Below, in pieces: positions 1 through 8,836 of a stretch of DNA of 64,000 bases. The DNA comes from an uncultured Pelagibacteraceae bacterium (GTDB lineage: Bacteria > Pseudomonadota > Alphaproteobacteria > Pelagibacterales > Pelagibacteraceae), in the NCBI GenBank assembly GCA_902617895.1, contig CACMYJ010000006.1, forward strand, positions 1-64,000. Direction: 5' to 3'. The notes under the pieces are model-generated. The model was not told the DNA's origin. It worked only from the letters and a program-made list of their open reading frames with translations, and did not search any database. The position numbers and the translations under genes were made by a program. The first letter of the stretch is position 1; each line of letters opens with the position of its first letter.

Positions 1-138
1 GTTGGTTCTGGCAAAGGTGTTGTTTCTACAAGTTATATTGTAGATAGCAATTGGAGGAGAAGAAAAAGCAAAATATTTAATTCTATGTACAAGACTTTTG
101 AAAAAGAGTTTAAAAAAGAAAAATATATTTATAATTAA
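1..138 (+). CDS. C-terminal fragment of an unidentified protein
   Basis: An open frame runs from the first base to a TAA at 136-138, giving 45 residues of the C-terminus of a gene that starts before the window. The visible part is lysine-rich and basic, ending in KEKYIYN. It contains no motif I recognise. The stop lies 3 bases before the ATG of the HIT-family gene, so the two are probably co-transcribed. No function is assigned. Confidence 0.6.
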   Translation, partial: VGSGKGVVSTSYIVDSNWRRRKSKIFNSMYKTFEKEFKKEKYIYN

Positions 139-141
139 AAA

Positions 142-543
142 ATGAGAGATCCCAATAACCCATGTTTGTTTTGCAATATATCCAACAATGATTTCGAACT
201 AGAAAATGAATTGGCTTTCGCTAGTTATGATACTTATCCAGTTTCAAAGTATCATGCTTTAATTGTTCCAAAGAGACATGTAGAAAATTATTTTGAATTA
301 AATAGTGAGGAAGTTCTTGCCTGTGATGCCCTTCTAAAAAAACTTAAGAAGAAGCTTGAAATTATAGATGCTACAATCGAAGGATTTAATGTTGGATCAA
401 ACTCTGGTAAAACTGCAGGACAATCAATTAATCATTGTCATATTCATCTGATTCCAAGAAGATCTGGAGACGTTGACAACCCACAAGGTGGTGTTAGAAG
501 CGTAATTGCCTCTAAACAACATTATGTGCGTAAAACCAAATAA
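142..543 (+). CDS. HIT family protein (histidine triad nucleotide hydrolase/transferase)
   Basis: A 133-residue protein with the family signature HCHIHLIPRR at residues 98-107. The three alternating histidines (98, 100, 102) form the nucleotide-phosphate-binding triad. It opens with an early CLFC pair (residues 8-11) of the kind found in HIT proteins that bind zinc, and the helix-forming segment KRHVENYFEL is also typical. HIT proteins hydrolyse or transfer nucleoside phosphoramidates, adenylates or dinucleoside polyphosphates in the cytoplasm. The exact substrate cannot be told from the sequence. The gene sits 3 bases behind the preceding partial gene and 96 bases upstream of the sulfite-oxidation genes, from which it is probably independent. 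Confidence 0.9.
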   Translation: MRDPNNPCLFCNISNNDFELENELAFASYDTYPVSKYHALIVPKRHVENYFELNSEEVLACDALLKKLKKKLEIIDATIEGFNVGSNSGKTAGQSINHCHIHLIPRRSGDVDNPQGGVRSVIASKQHYVRKTK

Positions 544-639
544 TAATTACGATTATAAGCTGTTGAAATGTCATTATATCGCGGTTGATCTATTTAAATA
601 AGTGTACTAAAAATCTTAAGCTGAAGGAACAAATTCACA

Positions 640-1440
640 ATGATATCAACTAATCCATTCTTAACACTAGCAGAGACTGTACCACCATTTTTGATGCAAT
701 CTTTTGTTATTTTAATGGGTTTACTAATTCTAGTTGGAACAGTTATGGATATTATCCATAAAAAAAATGTGAAGTATTTCTTTAACAATGCAAAAAAAGC
801 AAAATTATCAGCTACGAAAACCTTATCAACAGGAGAGAGAATATCTGTAATTTCAAAAACTATAGCGAGCGACATTGCTACTACATCAGAACTTGGAGCA
901 GGTAAAAGAAGAGTAGCGCATGTAATGGGAATGTATGGAACAATTTTGTTTTGGATTGGATCAGTTGTGATGATATTTTTTTATACTACCCCAAATTCAG
1001 TAACACCTGCTTTTTGGCCAATCATCTGGCATGTTGGTGCGGCTTTAACAGTTCTGGGTGGAGGTTGGTTTTGGTTTTTTTTAAGAGTTGATGTCTACTC
1101 CGAAGCTCAACCATGGTATAGAATTATTCAGGCAGACTTATTTGTACTTGCATTGATTGCATCCTCATTGTTCGGATTAATTTGGTCATATCTTCAATCT
1201 TTAAACTTACAAGGCAGATGGGATGATTTTGTATTTTTAGCTTTATTTATTGTTGCAAATTTAGTTTTATTTGGTGGTGTATATTGGTCTAAATTTGCTC
1301 ATATGTTTTACAAACCGGGTGCCGCTTTACAAAAAAATTTAGCTGAAGCTGATGGATCTAGAGATAATCTTCCACCTGAAGCTGACGCTCCTGAGCAATT
1401 TGGCCTGGGTATAAAAAGAGAAGAGCCAAAACATTATTAA
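640..1440 (+). CDS. aprM: Adenylylsulfate reductase membrane anchor AprM
   Basis: A 266-residue integral membrane protein with about five hydrophobic segments (roughly residues 15-40, 95-118, 128-152, 165-190 and 197-220) and a soluble acidic C-terminus. It lies directly upstream of aprB and aprA, the position of the AprM anchor in sulfur-oxidising bacteria and SAR11. AprM is thought to tether AprBA to the inner membrane and pass electrons from sulfite oxidation towards quinone. The assignment rests on context and topology, because I see no diagnostic active-site motif. GAAGGA about 10 bases before the ATG is a good ribosome-binding site. A long antisense frame over its 5' part is a shadow. 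Confidence 0.8.
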   Translation: MISTNPFLTLAETVPPFLMQSFVILMGLLILVGTVMDIIHKKNVKYFFNNAKKAKLSATKTLSTGERISVISKTIASDIATTSELGAGKRRVAHVMGMYGTILFWIGSVVMIFFYTTPNSVTPAFWPIIWHVGAALTVLGGGWFWFFLRVDVYSEAQPWYRIIQADLFVLALIASSLFGLIWSYLQSLNLQGRWDDFVFLALFIVANLVLFGGVYWSKFAHMFYKPGAALQKNLAEADGSRDNLPPEADAPEQFGLGIKREEPKHY

Positions 1441-1474
1441 TATGATAAAGAATTTAAAGGAGAAAATATAAATT

Positions 1475-1945
1475 ATGTCAACTTTTGTGTACATGACTAG
1501 ATGTGATGGCTGTGGTCACTGTGTGGATATTTGTCCATCAGATATTATGCATATTGATGAAACTATAAGAAGGGCGAAAAATATTGAACCAAACTTTTGT
1601 TGGGAATGTTACTCATGTGTTAAAGCATGCCCAAACCATGCAATTGATGTAAGAGGATATGCAGATTTTGCTCCAATGGGTCACAGTGTAAGAGTAAGAA
1701 GAGAAGAGGAAAAAGGAACTATTTCTTGGAGAATAAAATTTAGAAATGGAACTGAAAAGAATTTTGTGTCGCCGATAACTACTAAGCCTTGGGGAAAATT
1801 TATTCCAAAATTAGCTGAAGGAGATAAGCCCAATCAAGGAGAAATTAATTCTCAAATATTATATTCAGAGCCAGAGGGATTAAATACAAATAAAGAATTA
1901 CCAAAAGTAGATAAGAGTGCTTTTAAAAAAGGAGTTTATTATTAA
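1475..1945 (+). CDS. aprB: Adenylylsulfate reductase beta subunit AprB
   Basis: A 156-residue iron-sulfur protein. Two four-cysteine motifs near the N-terminus, CDGCGHCVDICP and CWECYSCVKACP, bind two [4Fe-4S] clusters that carry electrons from the FAD of AprA. The C-terminal half, with little sequence character, is expected to wrap around AprA. Length and arrangement match AprB. An AAAGGAG Shine-Dalgarno precedes the start. The stop overlaps the ATG of aprA by one base (TAATG), indicating translational coupling and one-to-one production. The enzyme makes APS from sulfite and AMP in the oxidative direction. The flanking sulfite-releasing genes suyAB and xsc fit that direction. Confidence 0.95.
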   Translation: MSTFVYMTRCDGCGHCVDICPSDIMHIDETIRRAKNIEPNFCWECYSCVKACPNHAIDVRGYADFAPMGHSVRVRREEEKGTISWRIKFRNGTEKNFVSPITTKPWGKFIPKLAEGDKPNQGEINSQILYSEPEGLNTNKELPKVDKSAFKKGVYY

Positions 1946-3801
1946 TGGCTAGAAAAACTATAGTAGAAAATTGTGATGTTTTAGTTGTTGGTGGAGGAAT
2001 GGCTGGAACCGGTGCAACTTTCGAGGCTAGACATTGGGGTAGAGATTTAAAAATAGTTTGTGTTGAAAAAGCAAATATAGATAGAAGCGGAGCAGTTGCT
2101 CAGGGACTTTATGCAATCAACTGCTATATGGGAATGCAATGGGGTGAAAATCAACCCGAGGACCATGTAAGATATGCAAGAAATGATTTAATGGGATTGG
2201 TCAGAGAGGATTTAGGATATGACATGGCTCGTCACGTAGATTCAACTGTTCATATGTTTGATGAATGGGGTTTGCCAATGATGAAAAATAAAGCGACAGG
2301 TAGATACCAAAGAGAAGGTAAATGGCAAATAATGATACATGGTGAAAGTTATAAACCAATCGTTGCAGAGGCAGCAAAAAAATCAGCAGATAAAATTTAC
2401 AACAGAATAATGATCACCCATCTATTAATGGACGAAAATAATGAAAATAGAGTTGGTGGAGCAGTTGGATTTAATATGAGAACAGGTGACTACCACGTGT
2501 TTAAATCAAAAACAGTCATTGTTGCTGCTGGAGGAGCTTCACATATTTTCAAACCTAGAGCTGTGGGTGAAGGAATGGGAAGAACTTGGTACGCTCCATG
2601 GAGTAATGGATCGGCATATGCATTACCTATTGCTGCTGGAGCTAAAATGACCCAAATGGAGAATAGAATTGTTCTTTGTAGATTTAAAGATGGTTATGGT
2701 CCAGTTGGTGCGTACTTCTTACATTTAAAAACTTACACACAAAATGCGAACGGTGAAAATTATGAGAAAAAATGGTACGAAAAAACTAAAGAATTAGTTG
2801 GAGAATATATTGATCACCATCCTACTCCTACATGTTTACGTAATCACGCTTTTATACAAGAAACAATGGCTGGTGGTGGACCAATTCATATGGTAACGAA
2901 AGAAGCATTTCAAGATCCTCACTTAGAAACAGTTGGTTGGGAAAATTTCTTAGGTATGACAGTTGGACAGGCGGTTGTATGGGCTTCTCAAAATATTGAT
3001 CCAAAATACACAAACCCTGAATTAACAACATCAGAGCCTTATGTTATGGGTTCTCACGCGACGTGCTCAGGGGCGTGGGTAAGTGGCCCAGAGGATTTAT
3101 CTCCACCTGAATATTTCTGGGGATATAACAGAATGACAACAATTCAAGGTTTATTTGGTGCTGGAGATACTGTGGGTGGAAGCGCTCATAAATTCTCATC
3201 TGGATCTTTTACTGAGGGAAGATTAGCTGCAAAAGCTGCTGTTAAATATATAGAAGATCAAAAGGCAAACGATATTAAAGTAAGCGACAAGCAATGTGAT
3301 GATTACAAGGAAGTTATTTATAAACCGTTAGAAAATTATACAGTTGGTAGAAATGAAATAACGGGTGGAACAGTGTCTCCAAGCTATATTTCTCCAATTC
3401 AAGGTTTGCAAAGATTACAAAAAATTATGGATGAGTATGTAGGAGGGATTAGCTACAATTACATGACGAACGAAAATACTCTTAAAAAAGGCCTTGAGCT
3501 ACTTGCGTGGCTTGAAGAAGATTTAGAAAATGTTGGAGCTGAGGATTATCACCAACTTATGAGAGCTTGGGAGCTAAAACATAGAACAATTACATCTCAA
3601 TGTGTAACAGAACATACTTTGTTCAGACAAGAAACTCGTTGGCCAGGTTATTATTATAGAGGTGATTATATGAAATTAGATGATGAAAATTGGCATTGTC
3701 TCACCCTATCTAGAAGAGATCCTAAAACAGGTAAGTTTACTATGGAAAAAGCCCCTGTTTATCACATAGTTGATGAAAAAGAGAAAAAAGAAGCTTCTTA
3801 A
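1945..3801 (+). CDS. aprA: Adenylylsulfate reductase alpha subunit AprA
   Basis: A 618-residue flavoprotein of the fumarate reductase/succinate dehydrogenase family. The FAD-binding Rossmann motif VVGGGMAGTGATFEARHWG is near residues 14-32, followed by the family's RSGAVAQGLYAINCYMG region and GAGDTVGGSAHKFSSGSF near residues 405-422, both typical of AprA. It catalyses sulfite + AMP to adenosine-5'-phosphosulfate with electrons passed to AprB. No ATP sulfurylase (Sat), the usual next step to sulfate and ATP, is encoded in the window. The gene is full length, overlaps aprB by one base, and is followed 18 bases later by a small unknown gene, making four genes in a probable operon. Confidence 0.97.
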   Translation: MARKTIVENCDVLVVGGGMAGTGATFEARHWGRDLKIVCVEKANIDRSGAVAQGLYAINCYMGMQWGENQPEDHVRYARNDLMGLVREDLGYDMARHVDSTVHMFDEWGLPMMKNKATGRYQREGKWQIMIHGESYKPIVAEAAKKSADKIYNRIMITHLLMDENNENRVGGAVGFNMRTGDYHVFKSKTVIVAAGGASHIFKPRAVGEGMGRTWYAPWSNGSAYALPIAAGAKMTQMENRIVLCRFKDGYGPVGAYFLHLKTYTQNANGENYEKKWYEKTKELVGEYIDHHPTPTCLRNHAFIQETMAGGGPIHMVTKEAFQDPHLETVGWENFLGMTVGQAVVWASQNIDPKYTNPELTTSEPYVMGSHATCSGAWVSGPEDLSPPEYFWGYNRMTTIQGLFGAGDTVGGSAHKFSSGSFTEGRLAAKAAVKYIEDQKANDIKVSDKQCDDYKEVIYKPLENYTVGRNEITGGTVSPSYISPIQGLQRLQKIMDEYVGGISYNYMTNENTLKKGLELLAWLEEDLENVGAEDYHQLMRAWELKHRTITSQCVTEHTLFRQETRWPGYYYRGDYMKLDDENWHCLTLSRRDPKTGKFTMEKAPVYHIVDEKEKKEAS

Positions 3802-3819
3802 ATTCTATAGATCATAGAA

Positions 3820-4170
3820 ATGGCTTTATTAGATAAATCCGATGAGGAAATTATTAAAATAGCCAAACCTATTTGGGCAAACCTAGTTAAATCATCAAAC
3901 ATTAAAGATTACGGTGGATTTACAAGGGATCTGTCATCACAAATGATGTATGGAGCTAATGAGGTTGAACTTGGCAAACAATGGGCAGGAAATAAATTGA
4001 TTTCGAGTTTAACTGAAGGATGTGAAGCAATAGGATGTCTGAGAAGAGGTTTATATATAACTATCTTATATAAACAGACTAGCACTGAGATACCAGGTGA
4101 CTTTCTTGGAAGATTAGTTCTTGGAGAAGAAGGAGAAGAGGTAAAAGTCTTTGGGGCAACTATTTTCTAA
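3820..4170 (+). CDS. Unknown small protein in the apr operon
   Basis: A 116-residue soluble protein with no signal peptide or membrane segment. I do not recognise a family. Visible points are two closely spaced cysteines in the segment CEAIGCLRRGLYITILYK (about residues 68-85) and a glycine/glutamate-rich C-terminus. It starts 18 bases after aprA in the same direction with nothing resembling a terminator between, so it is probably co-transcribed with aprMBA and may serve the sulfite-oxidation complex. That role is inferred from position only. Confidence 0.75.
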   Translation: MALLDKSDEEIIKIAKPIWANLVKSSNIKDYGGFTRDLSSQMMYGANEVELGKQWAGNKLISSLTEGCEAIGCLRRGLYITILYKQTSTEIPGDFLGRLVLGEEGEEVKVFGATIF

Positions 4171-4220
4171 ACAGATAAAATAATATTTGCATTTTTCACA
4201 ACCTGTGGTATTTCGCGAGT

Positions 4221-4367
4221 ATGTTTCAAATAATAAATAATAACTTAAAAAAATTACCTTTATTCTTTGAAAACCAATTAAGCAAAATAATTAAATCTTT
4301 TTTATACCTTTTTATATTCTTTGCTTGGGGTATTATAATTCTTAGCACAGCCCAAAATTTTATCTAA
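4221..4367 (+). CDS. Possible 48-residue single-pass membrane protein
   Basis: In the 247-base gap between the apr operon and the TauE/SafE gene, an ATG frame runs 48 codons to TAA. It encodes a basic N-terminal part and one hydrophobic segment (FLYLFIFFAWGIIILS, about residues 27-42). That composition resembles a small single-pass membrane protein. There is no convincing Shine-Dalgarno before the ATG, and A/T-rich DNA produces such frames by chance, so it is only a candidate. The rest of the gap shows nothing I can name. Confidence 0.3.
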   Translation: MFQIINNNLKKLPLFFENQLSKIIKSFLYLFIFFAWGIIILSTAQNFI

Positions 4368-4417
4368 AAATATTCATATTTATTGACTTTGTATTCTTAG
4401 AGGAATAGTTACTTCAT

Positions 4418-5503
4418 ATGGAGTATATTCTTCCAATAGCACAAGTTGAAATTAATTTACTTTTTATCTTCGGTTTAAGTTTAGTAGTAGGAATTTTGTC
4501 TGGCTTGTTCGGTGTTGGTGGTGGATTTTTAATGACCCCTTTTTTAATATTTTTAGGTGTCCCCCCTATTTATGCTGTTCCAAATGAAGCAAGTAACATT
4601 CTTGGAACTTCTGTTTCAGGTTCCACAACACATTATCTCAAAGGGACACTTGATTATAAAATGGGTTTCATGATTGTAATTGGTGGGATAGTAGGAACAG
4701 TTCTAGGAATTATAACTTTTTCATATTTTAAAGATATTGGAAAAATTAATGTAGTTATTTCTCTTGCTTATATGTACATCCTCGCAATTTTAGGAACTTT
4801 TATGTTAATCCAAGGTGTTTCAGAAATTGATAAAGCAAGAAAAAAAATTACTGAGAGAAAAAAATTGCATAAACACTATTGGATACATGGATTACCTTTG
4901 AGAATGCGATTTAAAAAATCTCAACTTTATGAAAGTGCGTTTACCCCAATAATAATTGGTTTAATTGTTGGTTTCATTGCTGCAATTATGGGAATAGGTG
5001 GTGCTTTTATTTTAGTTCCAGCAATGATTTATATTATTGGAATGCCTACAAGGTTAATTCCTGGAACTTCCCTTTTTGTAACTATATTTATAAGTGCTAT
5101 TGTAACAATTTTACATGCTTTAAACTATGGAACTATAGATTTAATTTTAGTTACAGTATTAATTTTAGGCTCGATAATCGGTGTTCAGTTTGGACAAAAA
5201 ATTGGAGAAAAAATTGATAGCTCAGAATTTAAAACTATTTTAGCAATATTATTATTATTAGTTGGTATAGCAATTGCTTATGATACTTTTATTAAAGATG
5301 AAAAAACAGTAAATACTATTGTCAATGGAACTAATAATTTAGGACCATTAAGTGAATTTATATTAAACTTTTCCAAAGATTTGCCGGTGTTTTATGGTCT
5401 AACTTCTGTACTTCTTGCTGTAGTACTTGGAGTGGGAGCTGCAATGATTAGAAGAGTTTATTCTAACTGGGATGATAAAAGACTTGCAAAATTAAAAAAA
5501 TAA
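4418..5503 (+). CDS. TauE/SafE family transporter, probable sulfite/sulfonate-linked exporter
   Basis: A 361-residue polytopic membrane protein with the internally repeated TauE/SafE architecture. The first repeat starts with GLSLVVGILSGLFGVGGGFLM (split here over residues 19-39) and the second with GLIVGFIAAIMGIGGAFILVP. The GxFGVGGGF and MGIGGAF loops are family signatures. It is longer than the usual ~260 residues, with a central charged loop (about 135-170) and an extra C-terminal helix near 320-345. Members export sulfite, sulfoacetate or similar anions produced in sulfonate catabolism. Being flanked by apr on one side and suyAB/xsc on the other, it probably relieves sulfite excess. It is convergent with suyB with no spacer. 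Confidence 0.85.
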   Translation: MEYILPIAQVEINLLFIFGLSLVVGILSGLFGVGGGFLMTPFLIFLGVPPIYAVPNEASNILGTSVSGSTTHYLKGTLDYKMGFMIVIGGIVGTVLGIITFSYFKDIGKINVVISLAYMYILAILGTFMLIQGVSEIDKARKKITERKKLHKHYWIHGLPLRMRFKKSQLYESAFTPIIIGLIVGFIAAIMGIGGAFILVPAMIYIIGMPTRLIPGTSLFVTIFISAIVTILHALNYGTIDLILVTVLILGSIIGVQFGQKIGEKIDSSEFKTILAILLLLVGIAIAYDTFIKDEKTVNTIVNGTNNLGPLSEFILNFSKDLPVFYGLTSVLLAVVLGVGAAMIRRVYSNWDDKRLAKLKK

Positions 5504-6670
5504 CTAAGCGCTTCGATATAATTTAGTCATTACAAATTCTTTATGACCAAGAGCTTCTGCACAAGTTAATCTTCCATTAGCAACTCTTAAAGTTGATTTG
5601 ATTAACTCATCTCCAGCTTGACTCAAATTCATTTCTCTAGATAAAATTTTAGAAACATCAACATCTATATGTTCGCTCATAGTTTTTGCTGTAAGAGGAT
5701 TTGCTGTCAATTTAATCACGGGTTCTATAGGGTTTCCTATAATATTTCCTTGTCCTGTTGGGAATAAGTGAATATTAAAACCACCCGCAGCCTGTAAAGT
5801 AACACATTCTGCTGCGGCTGAAGATGTATCCATAAAATACAATCCAGCACCCTTTGTTGGTTCCTCAGCTGGCTCTAAAACATCAATGAATTGACATCCT
5901 CCAATTTTCTGAAAATTACCAAACGCTTTTTCTTCAATAGTTGTTAATCCTCCTGCAATATTTCCAGCAGTAGGTTGACTTTCTGATAAATCATCTGTTG
6001 CTTCTTTAAGAATGAAATCATTGTAATCATTCCATGTCTTTTTAAACTTTGCTTGAGCTTCAGGTGTCTTGCCTCTTTTTTCACAAACTGTTTCAGCACC
6101 CGTAAGTTCTGAAGTTTCACCAAAACATAAGTGAACACCTAAAGGTTCCAATTTGTCCATTAGATTTCCAACTGTAGGATTAGATGCTAATCCTGAAGTC
6201 GTATCAGACTCTCCACATTTTACAGAAATCCATAAATCACTTATTGGACATTCTTCTCTTTGTTTTTCTGATGCCCACATTGAAAACTCTTGTGCTTTTT
6301 TTGAAACCTTTGCAATTGTATCTATATCTCCAACTCCTTCAATACTAAATCCTTCAACTGGTTTGCCAGTTTTTGAAATGGCATCTACAATTCTTTTTGT
6401 CCACTTAGGCTCAATACCTATAACTATAACAGCTGCAACATTTGGATTTTTTCCTGTACCAATCATTGTTCTAAAATGAAGTTCTAGATCTGCACCGAAT
6501 TGTAATCTTCCATAAGAATGAGGAAGAGCTATTGTACCTTTAATATTATTTGCTACTGCCTCTGCACATGCATTTGAAATATCATCTACAGGAAGTATAA
6601 TAACGTGATTACGTGTTCCAGCACGACCATTTTCTCTTTTATATCCTAAAAAACTCTTTGGAATTTCCAT
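5504..6670 (-). CDS. suyB: UxaA-family lyase large subunit, probably (R)-sulfolactate sulfo-lyase SuyB
   Basis: A 388-residue protein of the altronate/galactarate dehydratase (UxaA) C-terminal family, opening with [17 protein letters not shown] and carrying the conserved cysteine segment [17 protein letters not shown] (about residues 148-164) and the [15 protein letters not shown] motif. In this family the large subunit is split from a small SAF-domain subunit, here the adjacent suyA. SuyAB cleaves 3-sulfolactate to pyruvate and sulfite. The family alone cannot separate SuyB from a sugar-acid dehydratase. Divergence from xsc and nearness to the sulfite-oxidising apr genes argue for SuyB. The gene is complete and translated from 3 bases behind suyA. 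Confidence 0.75.
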   Translation of the reverse strand: MEIPKSFLGYKRENGRAGTRNHVIILPVDDISNACAEAVANNIKGTIALPHSYGRLQFGADLELHFRTMIGTGKNPNVAAVIVIGIEPKWTKRIVDAISKTGKPVEGFSIEGVGDIDTIAKVSKKAQEFSMWASEKQREECPISDLWISVKCGESDTTSGLASNPTVGNLMDKLEPLGVHLCFGETSELTGAETVCEKRGKTPEAQAKFKKTWNDYNDFILKEATDDLSESQPTAGNIAGGLTTIEEKAFGNFQKIGGCQFIDVLEPAEEPTKGAGLYFMDTSSAAAECVTLQAAGGFNIHLFPTGQGNIIGNPIEPVIKLTANPLTAKTMSEHIDVDVSKILSREMNLSQAGDELIKSTLRVANGRLTCAEALGHKEFVMTKLYRSA

Positions 6671-6673
6671 TAA

Positions 6674-6961
6674 TTACCACTTTTTTGTTTTTACGTTATG
6701 AACATGTACATGTTCACCTTTTTTAATATTTTTAACTACTTTTCCAATATCATGACCATATTTCAAAATAGTGTCACCTTCATTTAGATCTGTCATTGCA
6801 ATTTTATGACCCAATGGTATTTCGTCTTTTGATTGTATTGAAACAGACTTATCATTTTCCATTATCCAACAATTACAATCTTGTTTTGGGTTTATTCTCT
6901 CTATAACAACTACTCCAACGTTGTCCTTTTCATCATGTATTATTATATCAGTATTCGACAT
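6674..6961 (-). CDS. suyA: SAF-domain small subunit, probably sulfolactate sulfo-lyase SuyA
   Basis: A 95-residue protein starting MSNTDIIIHDEKDNVGVVV and containing the SAF-type segment IPLGHKIAMTDLNEGDTILKYG and the end KKGEHVHVHNVKTKKW (the 'VHVHN' ending is typical of UxaA/SuyA small subunits). It partners SuyB. I place the start at 6961 because an upstream in-frame ATG at 7114 would add 51 residues reading antisense through the first part of xsc. From 6961 the length matches the family. The start codon faces xsc across 90 bases. Confidence 0.78.
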   Translation of the reverse strand: MSNTDIIIHDEKDNVGVVVIERINPKQDCNCWIMENDKSVSIQSKDEIPLGHKIAMTDLNEGDTILKYGHDIGKVVKNIKKGEHVHVHNVKTKKW

Positions 6962-6994
6962 TGTGACGATTTCTTTATTTGAAATTCGCTGAAT

Positions 6995-7022
6995 CTTATA
7001 TATTAATCGGACACTTTGACAA
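6995..7022 (-). promoter_or_regulatory. Candidate sigma-70 promoter for suyAB
   Basis: Read on the minus strand, TTGTCA (7022-7017) and TATAAG (7000-6995) are separated by 16 bases, close to the sigma-70 consensus, and lie 34 bases before the suyA start codon. A matching element for xsc in the same 90-base divergent gap is less clear: a forward TTGACA at 7016-7021 has no good -10 partner. In DNA this A/T-rich such matches are common. Confidence 0.3.
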
Positions 7023-7051
7023 TTAAAAAAAAGAATTAGAAAGGCTGAACC

Positions 7052-8836
7052 ATGACTAAAATGACAACCGAAGAAGCATTCATTAAAGTTCTTCAAATGC
7101 ACGGAATCGAACACTCGTTTGGAATAATAGGGTCAGCTTTTATGGCAATATCTGATTTATTTCCAAAAGCAGGAATTACTTTTTGGGATGTGGCACATGA
7201 AACTAACGGTGGATTAATTGCAGATGGATATACAAGAGCTACTGGAAAAATGTCAATGGTTATTGCTCAAAATGGTCCAGGAATTACTGGATTAGTTACA
7301 CCTATTAAAACAGCTTATTGGAACCATACACCATTATTATTAGTAACACCTCAAGCAGCAAATAAAACTATGGGTCAAGGTGGTTTTCAAGAGGTTGAGC
7401 AAATGAATTTATTTAAAGATATGGTTTGCTATCAAGAGGAAGTGAGAGATCCATCTAGGATGGCGGAAGTGTTAAATAGAGTAATAGAAAAAGCATTTAG
7501 AGGATCAGCACCAGCGCAAATAAATGTGCCTAGAGATTATTGGACACAAGTTATTGATATTGAATTACCACCAATTGTTAGATTTGAGAGACAAGGTGGA
7601 GGAAAAGAGGCAATTGAAAAAGCTGCAAAACTTTTATCAGAGGCCAAATTTCCAGTAATTTTATCTGGAGCAGGTGTAGTAATAGGTAATGCAATTGATG
7701 AATGTAAAAAGTTAGCTGAAAAGCTAGATGCTCCTGTATGCAATGGATACCAACACAATGATAGTTTTCCAGGAAGTCATCCTTTAGCAGTAGGACCGTT
7801 AGGATATAATGGATCTAAAGCTGGAATGGAATTAATTTCAAAAGCAGATGTAGTTTTAGCATTAGGAACAAGATTAAATCCTTTTTCAACTTTACCTGGA
7901 TACGGAATTGACTATTGGCCAAAAGATGCAACTATTATTCAAGTAGATATGAATCCAGACAGAATTGGACTTACAAAAAAAGTAACAGTTGGTATTTGTG
8001 GAGATGCTAAGATGGTTTCACAGCAGATTTTAGAAAAACTTTCTCCTACAGCAGGAGATAAAGGTAGAGATGATAGAAAAAATTTAATTCATAAAACGAA
8101 ATCAGCTTGGTTACAAACTCTTACAAGTTTAGATCATGAGGATGATGATCCAGGTACTGTTTGGAATAAAGAAGCTAGAGAAAGAGATTCAGACAGAATG
8201 TCACCAAGACAAGCTTGGAGAGCAATACAAGCTGGAATGCCTGAAGATGTAATCATTTCAAGTGATATTGGAAATAATTGTGCAATAGGTAATGCATATC
8301 CAACTTTTGAAAAACCAAGAAAATATTTAGCACCAGGTTTATTCGGTCCATGCGGATATGGTTTTCCATCAATATTAGGCGCAAAAATTGGATGCCCTGA
8401 CACACCTGTAATTGGTTTTGCTGGTGATGGTGCTTTTGGAATAAGTATGAATGAAATGAGTTCTTGTGCGAGAGAAGAATGGCCTGCAATAACTATGGTT
8501 ATCTTTAGAAACTATCAATGGGGAGCAGAAAAGAGAAATTCTATACTATGGTTTGATGATAATTTTATAGGCACAGAACTTGATCCAGAATTAAGTTACG
8601 CTAAGGTTGCTAATGCATGTGGTTTAAAAGGAGTTGCAGTTAAAACTATGGAAGAAACAACTGCAGCAATTAAGCAATCATGCGAAGATCAAAAAAAAGG
8701 AATTACAACATTCATAGAGGTAATCTTGAACCAAGAATTAGGTGAACCATTTAGAAGAGATGCTATGAAGAAACCAGTAAGAGTTGCTGGTATCAAAAAA
8801 GCTGATATGAAACCTCAAAAATCGTTAAATGGATGA
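7052..8836 (+). CDS. xsc: Sulfoacetaldehyde acetyltransferase Xsc
   Basis: A 594-residue thiamine-diphosphate enzyme that converts sulfoacetaldehyde and phosphate to acetyl phosphate and sulfite, the common desulfonation step for taurine, isethionate and sulfoacetate. The N-terminus MTKMTTEEAFIKVLQMHGIE, the HETNGGLIADGYTRATG segment holding the catalytic glutamate, and the ThDP/Mg motif from GDGAFGISMNEM to FRNYQWG are characteristic of Xsc. It diverges from suyAB. Its last 8 bases overlap the first gene of the SxtJ cassette, and its final ~140 bases recur, diverged, at 13121-13260. The gene is complete despite this rearrangement. Acetyl phosphate would normally go to Pta, which is not seen here. 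Confidence 0.96.
   Translation: MTKMTTEEAFIKVLQMHGIEHSFGIIGSAFMAISDLFPKAGITFWDVAHETNGGLIADGYTRATGKMSMVIAQNGPGITGLVTPIKTAYWNHTPLLLVTPQAANKTMGQGGFQEVEQMNLFKDMVCYQEEVRDPSRMAEVLNRVIEKAFRGSAPAQINVPRDYWTQVIDIELPPIVRFERQGGGKEAIEKAAKLLSEAKFPVILSGAGVVIGNAIDECKKLAEKLDAPVCNGYQHNDSFPGSHPLAVGPLGYNGSKAGMELISKADVVLALGTRLNPFSTLPGYGIDYWPKDATIIQVDMNPDRIGLTKKVTVGICGDAKMVSQQILEKLSPTAGDKGRDDRKNLIHKTKSAWLQTLTSLDHEDDDPGTVWNKEARERDSDRMSPRQAWRAIQAGMPEDVIISSDIGNNCAIGNAYPTFEKPRKYLAPGLFGPCGYGFPSILGAKIGCPDTPVIGFAGDGAFGISMNEMSSCAREEWPAITMVIFRNYQWGAEKRNSILWFDDNFIGTELDPELSYAKVANACGLKGVAVKTMEETTAAIKQSCEDQKKGITTFIEVILNQELGEPFRRDAMKKPVRVAGIKKADMKPQKSLNG
8691..8830 (+). repeat. Direct repeat copy 1: 3' end of xsc
   Basis: The last ~140 bases of xsc align without gaps, at an offset of 4430, to 13121-13260. 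By hand I count about 24 differences in 140 positions. Many are third-position changes within the same reading frame. The two copies bracket the SxtJ-to-PhyH cassette. Confidence 0.85.

Noticed and set aside
6962..7114. Longer suyA start at 7114
   Set aside because: The extra 51 residues would be antisense to the start of xsc and do not resemble SuyA; the ATG at 6961 gives the normal length.
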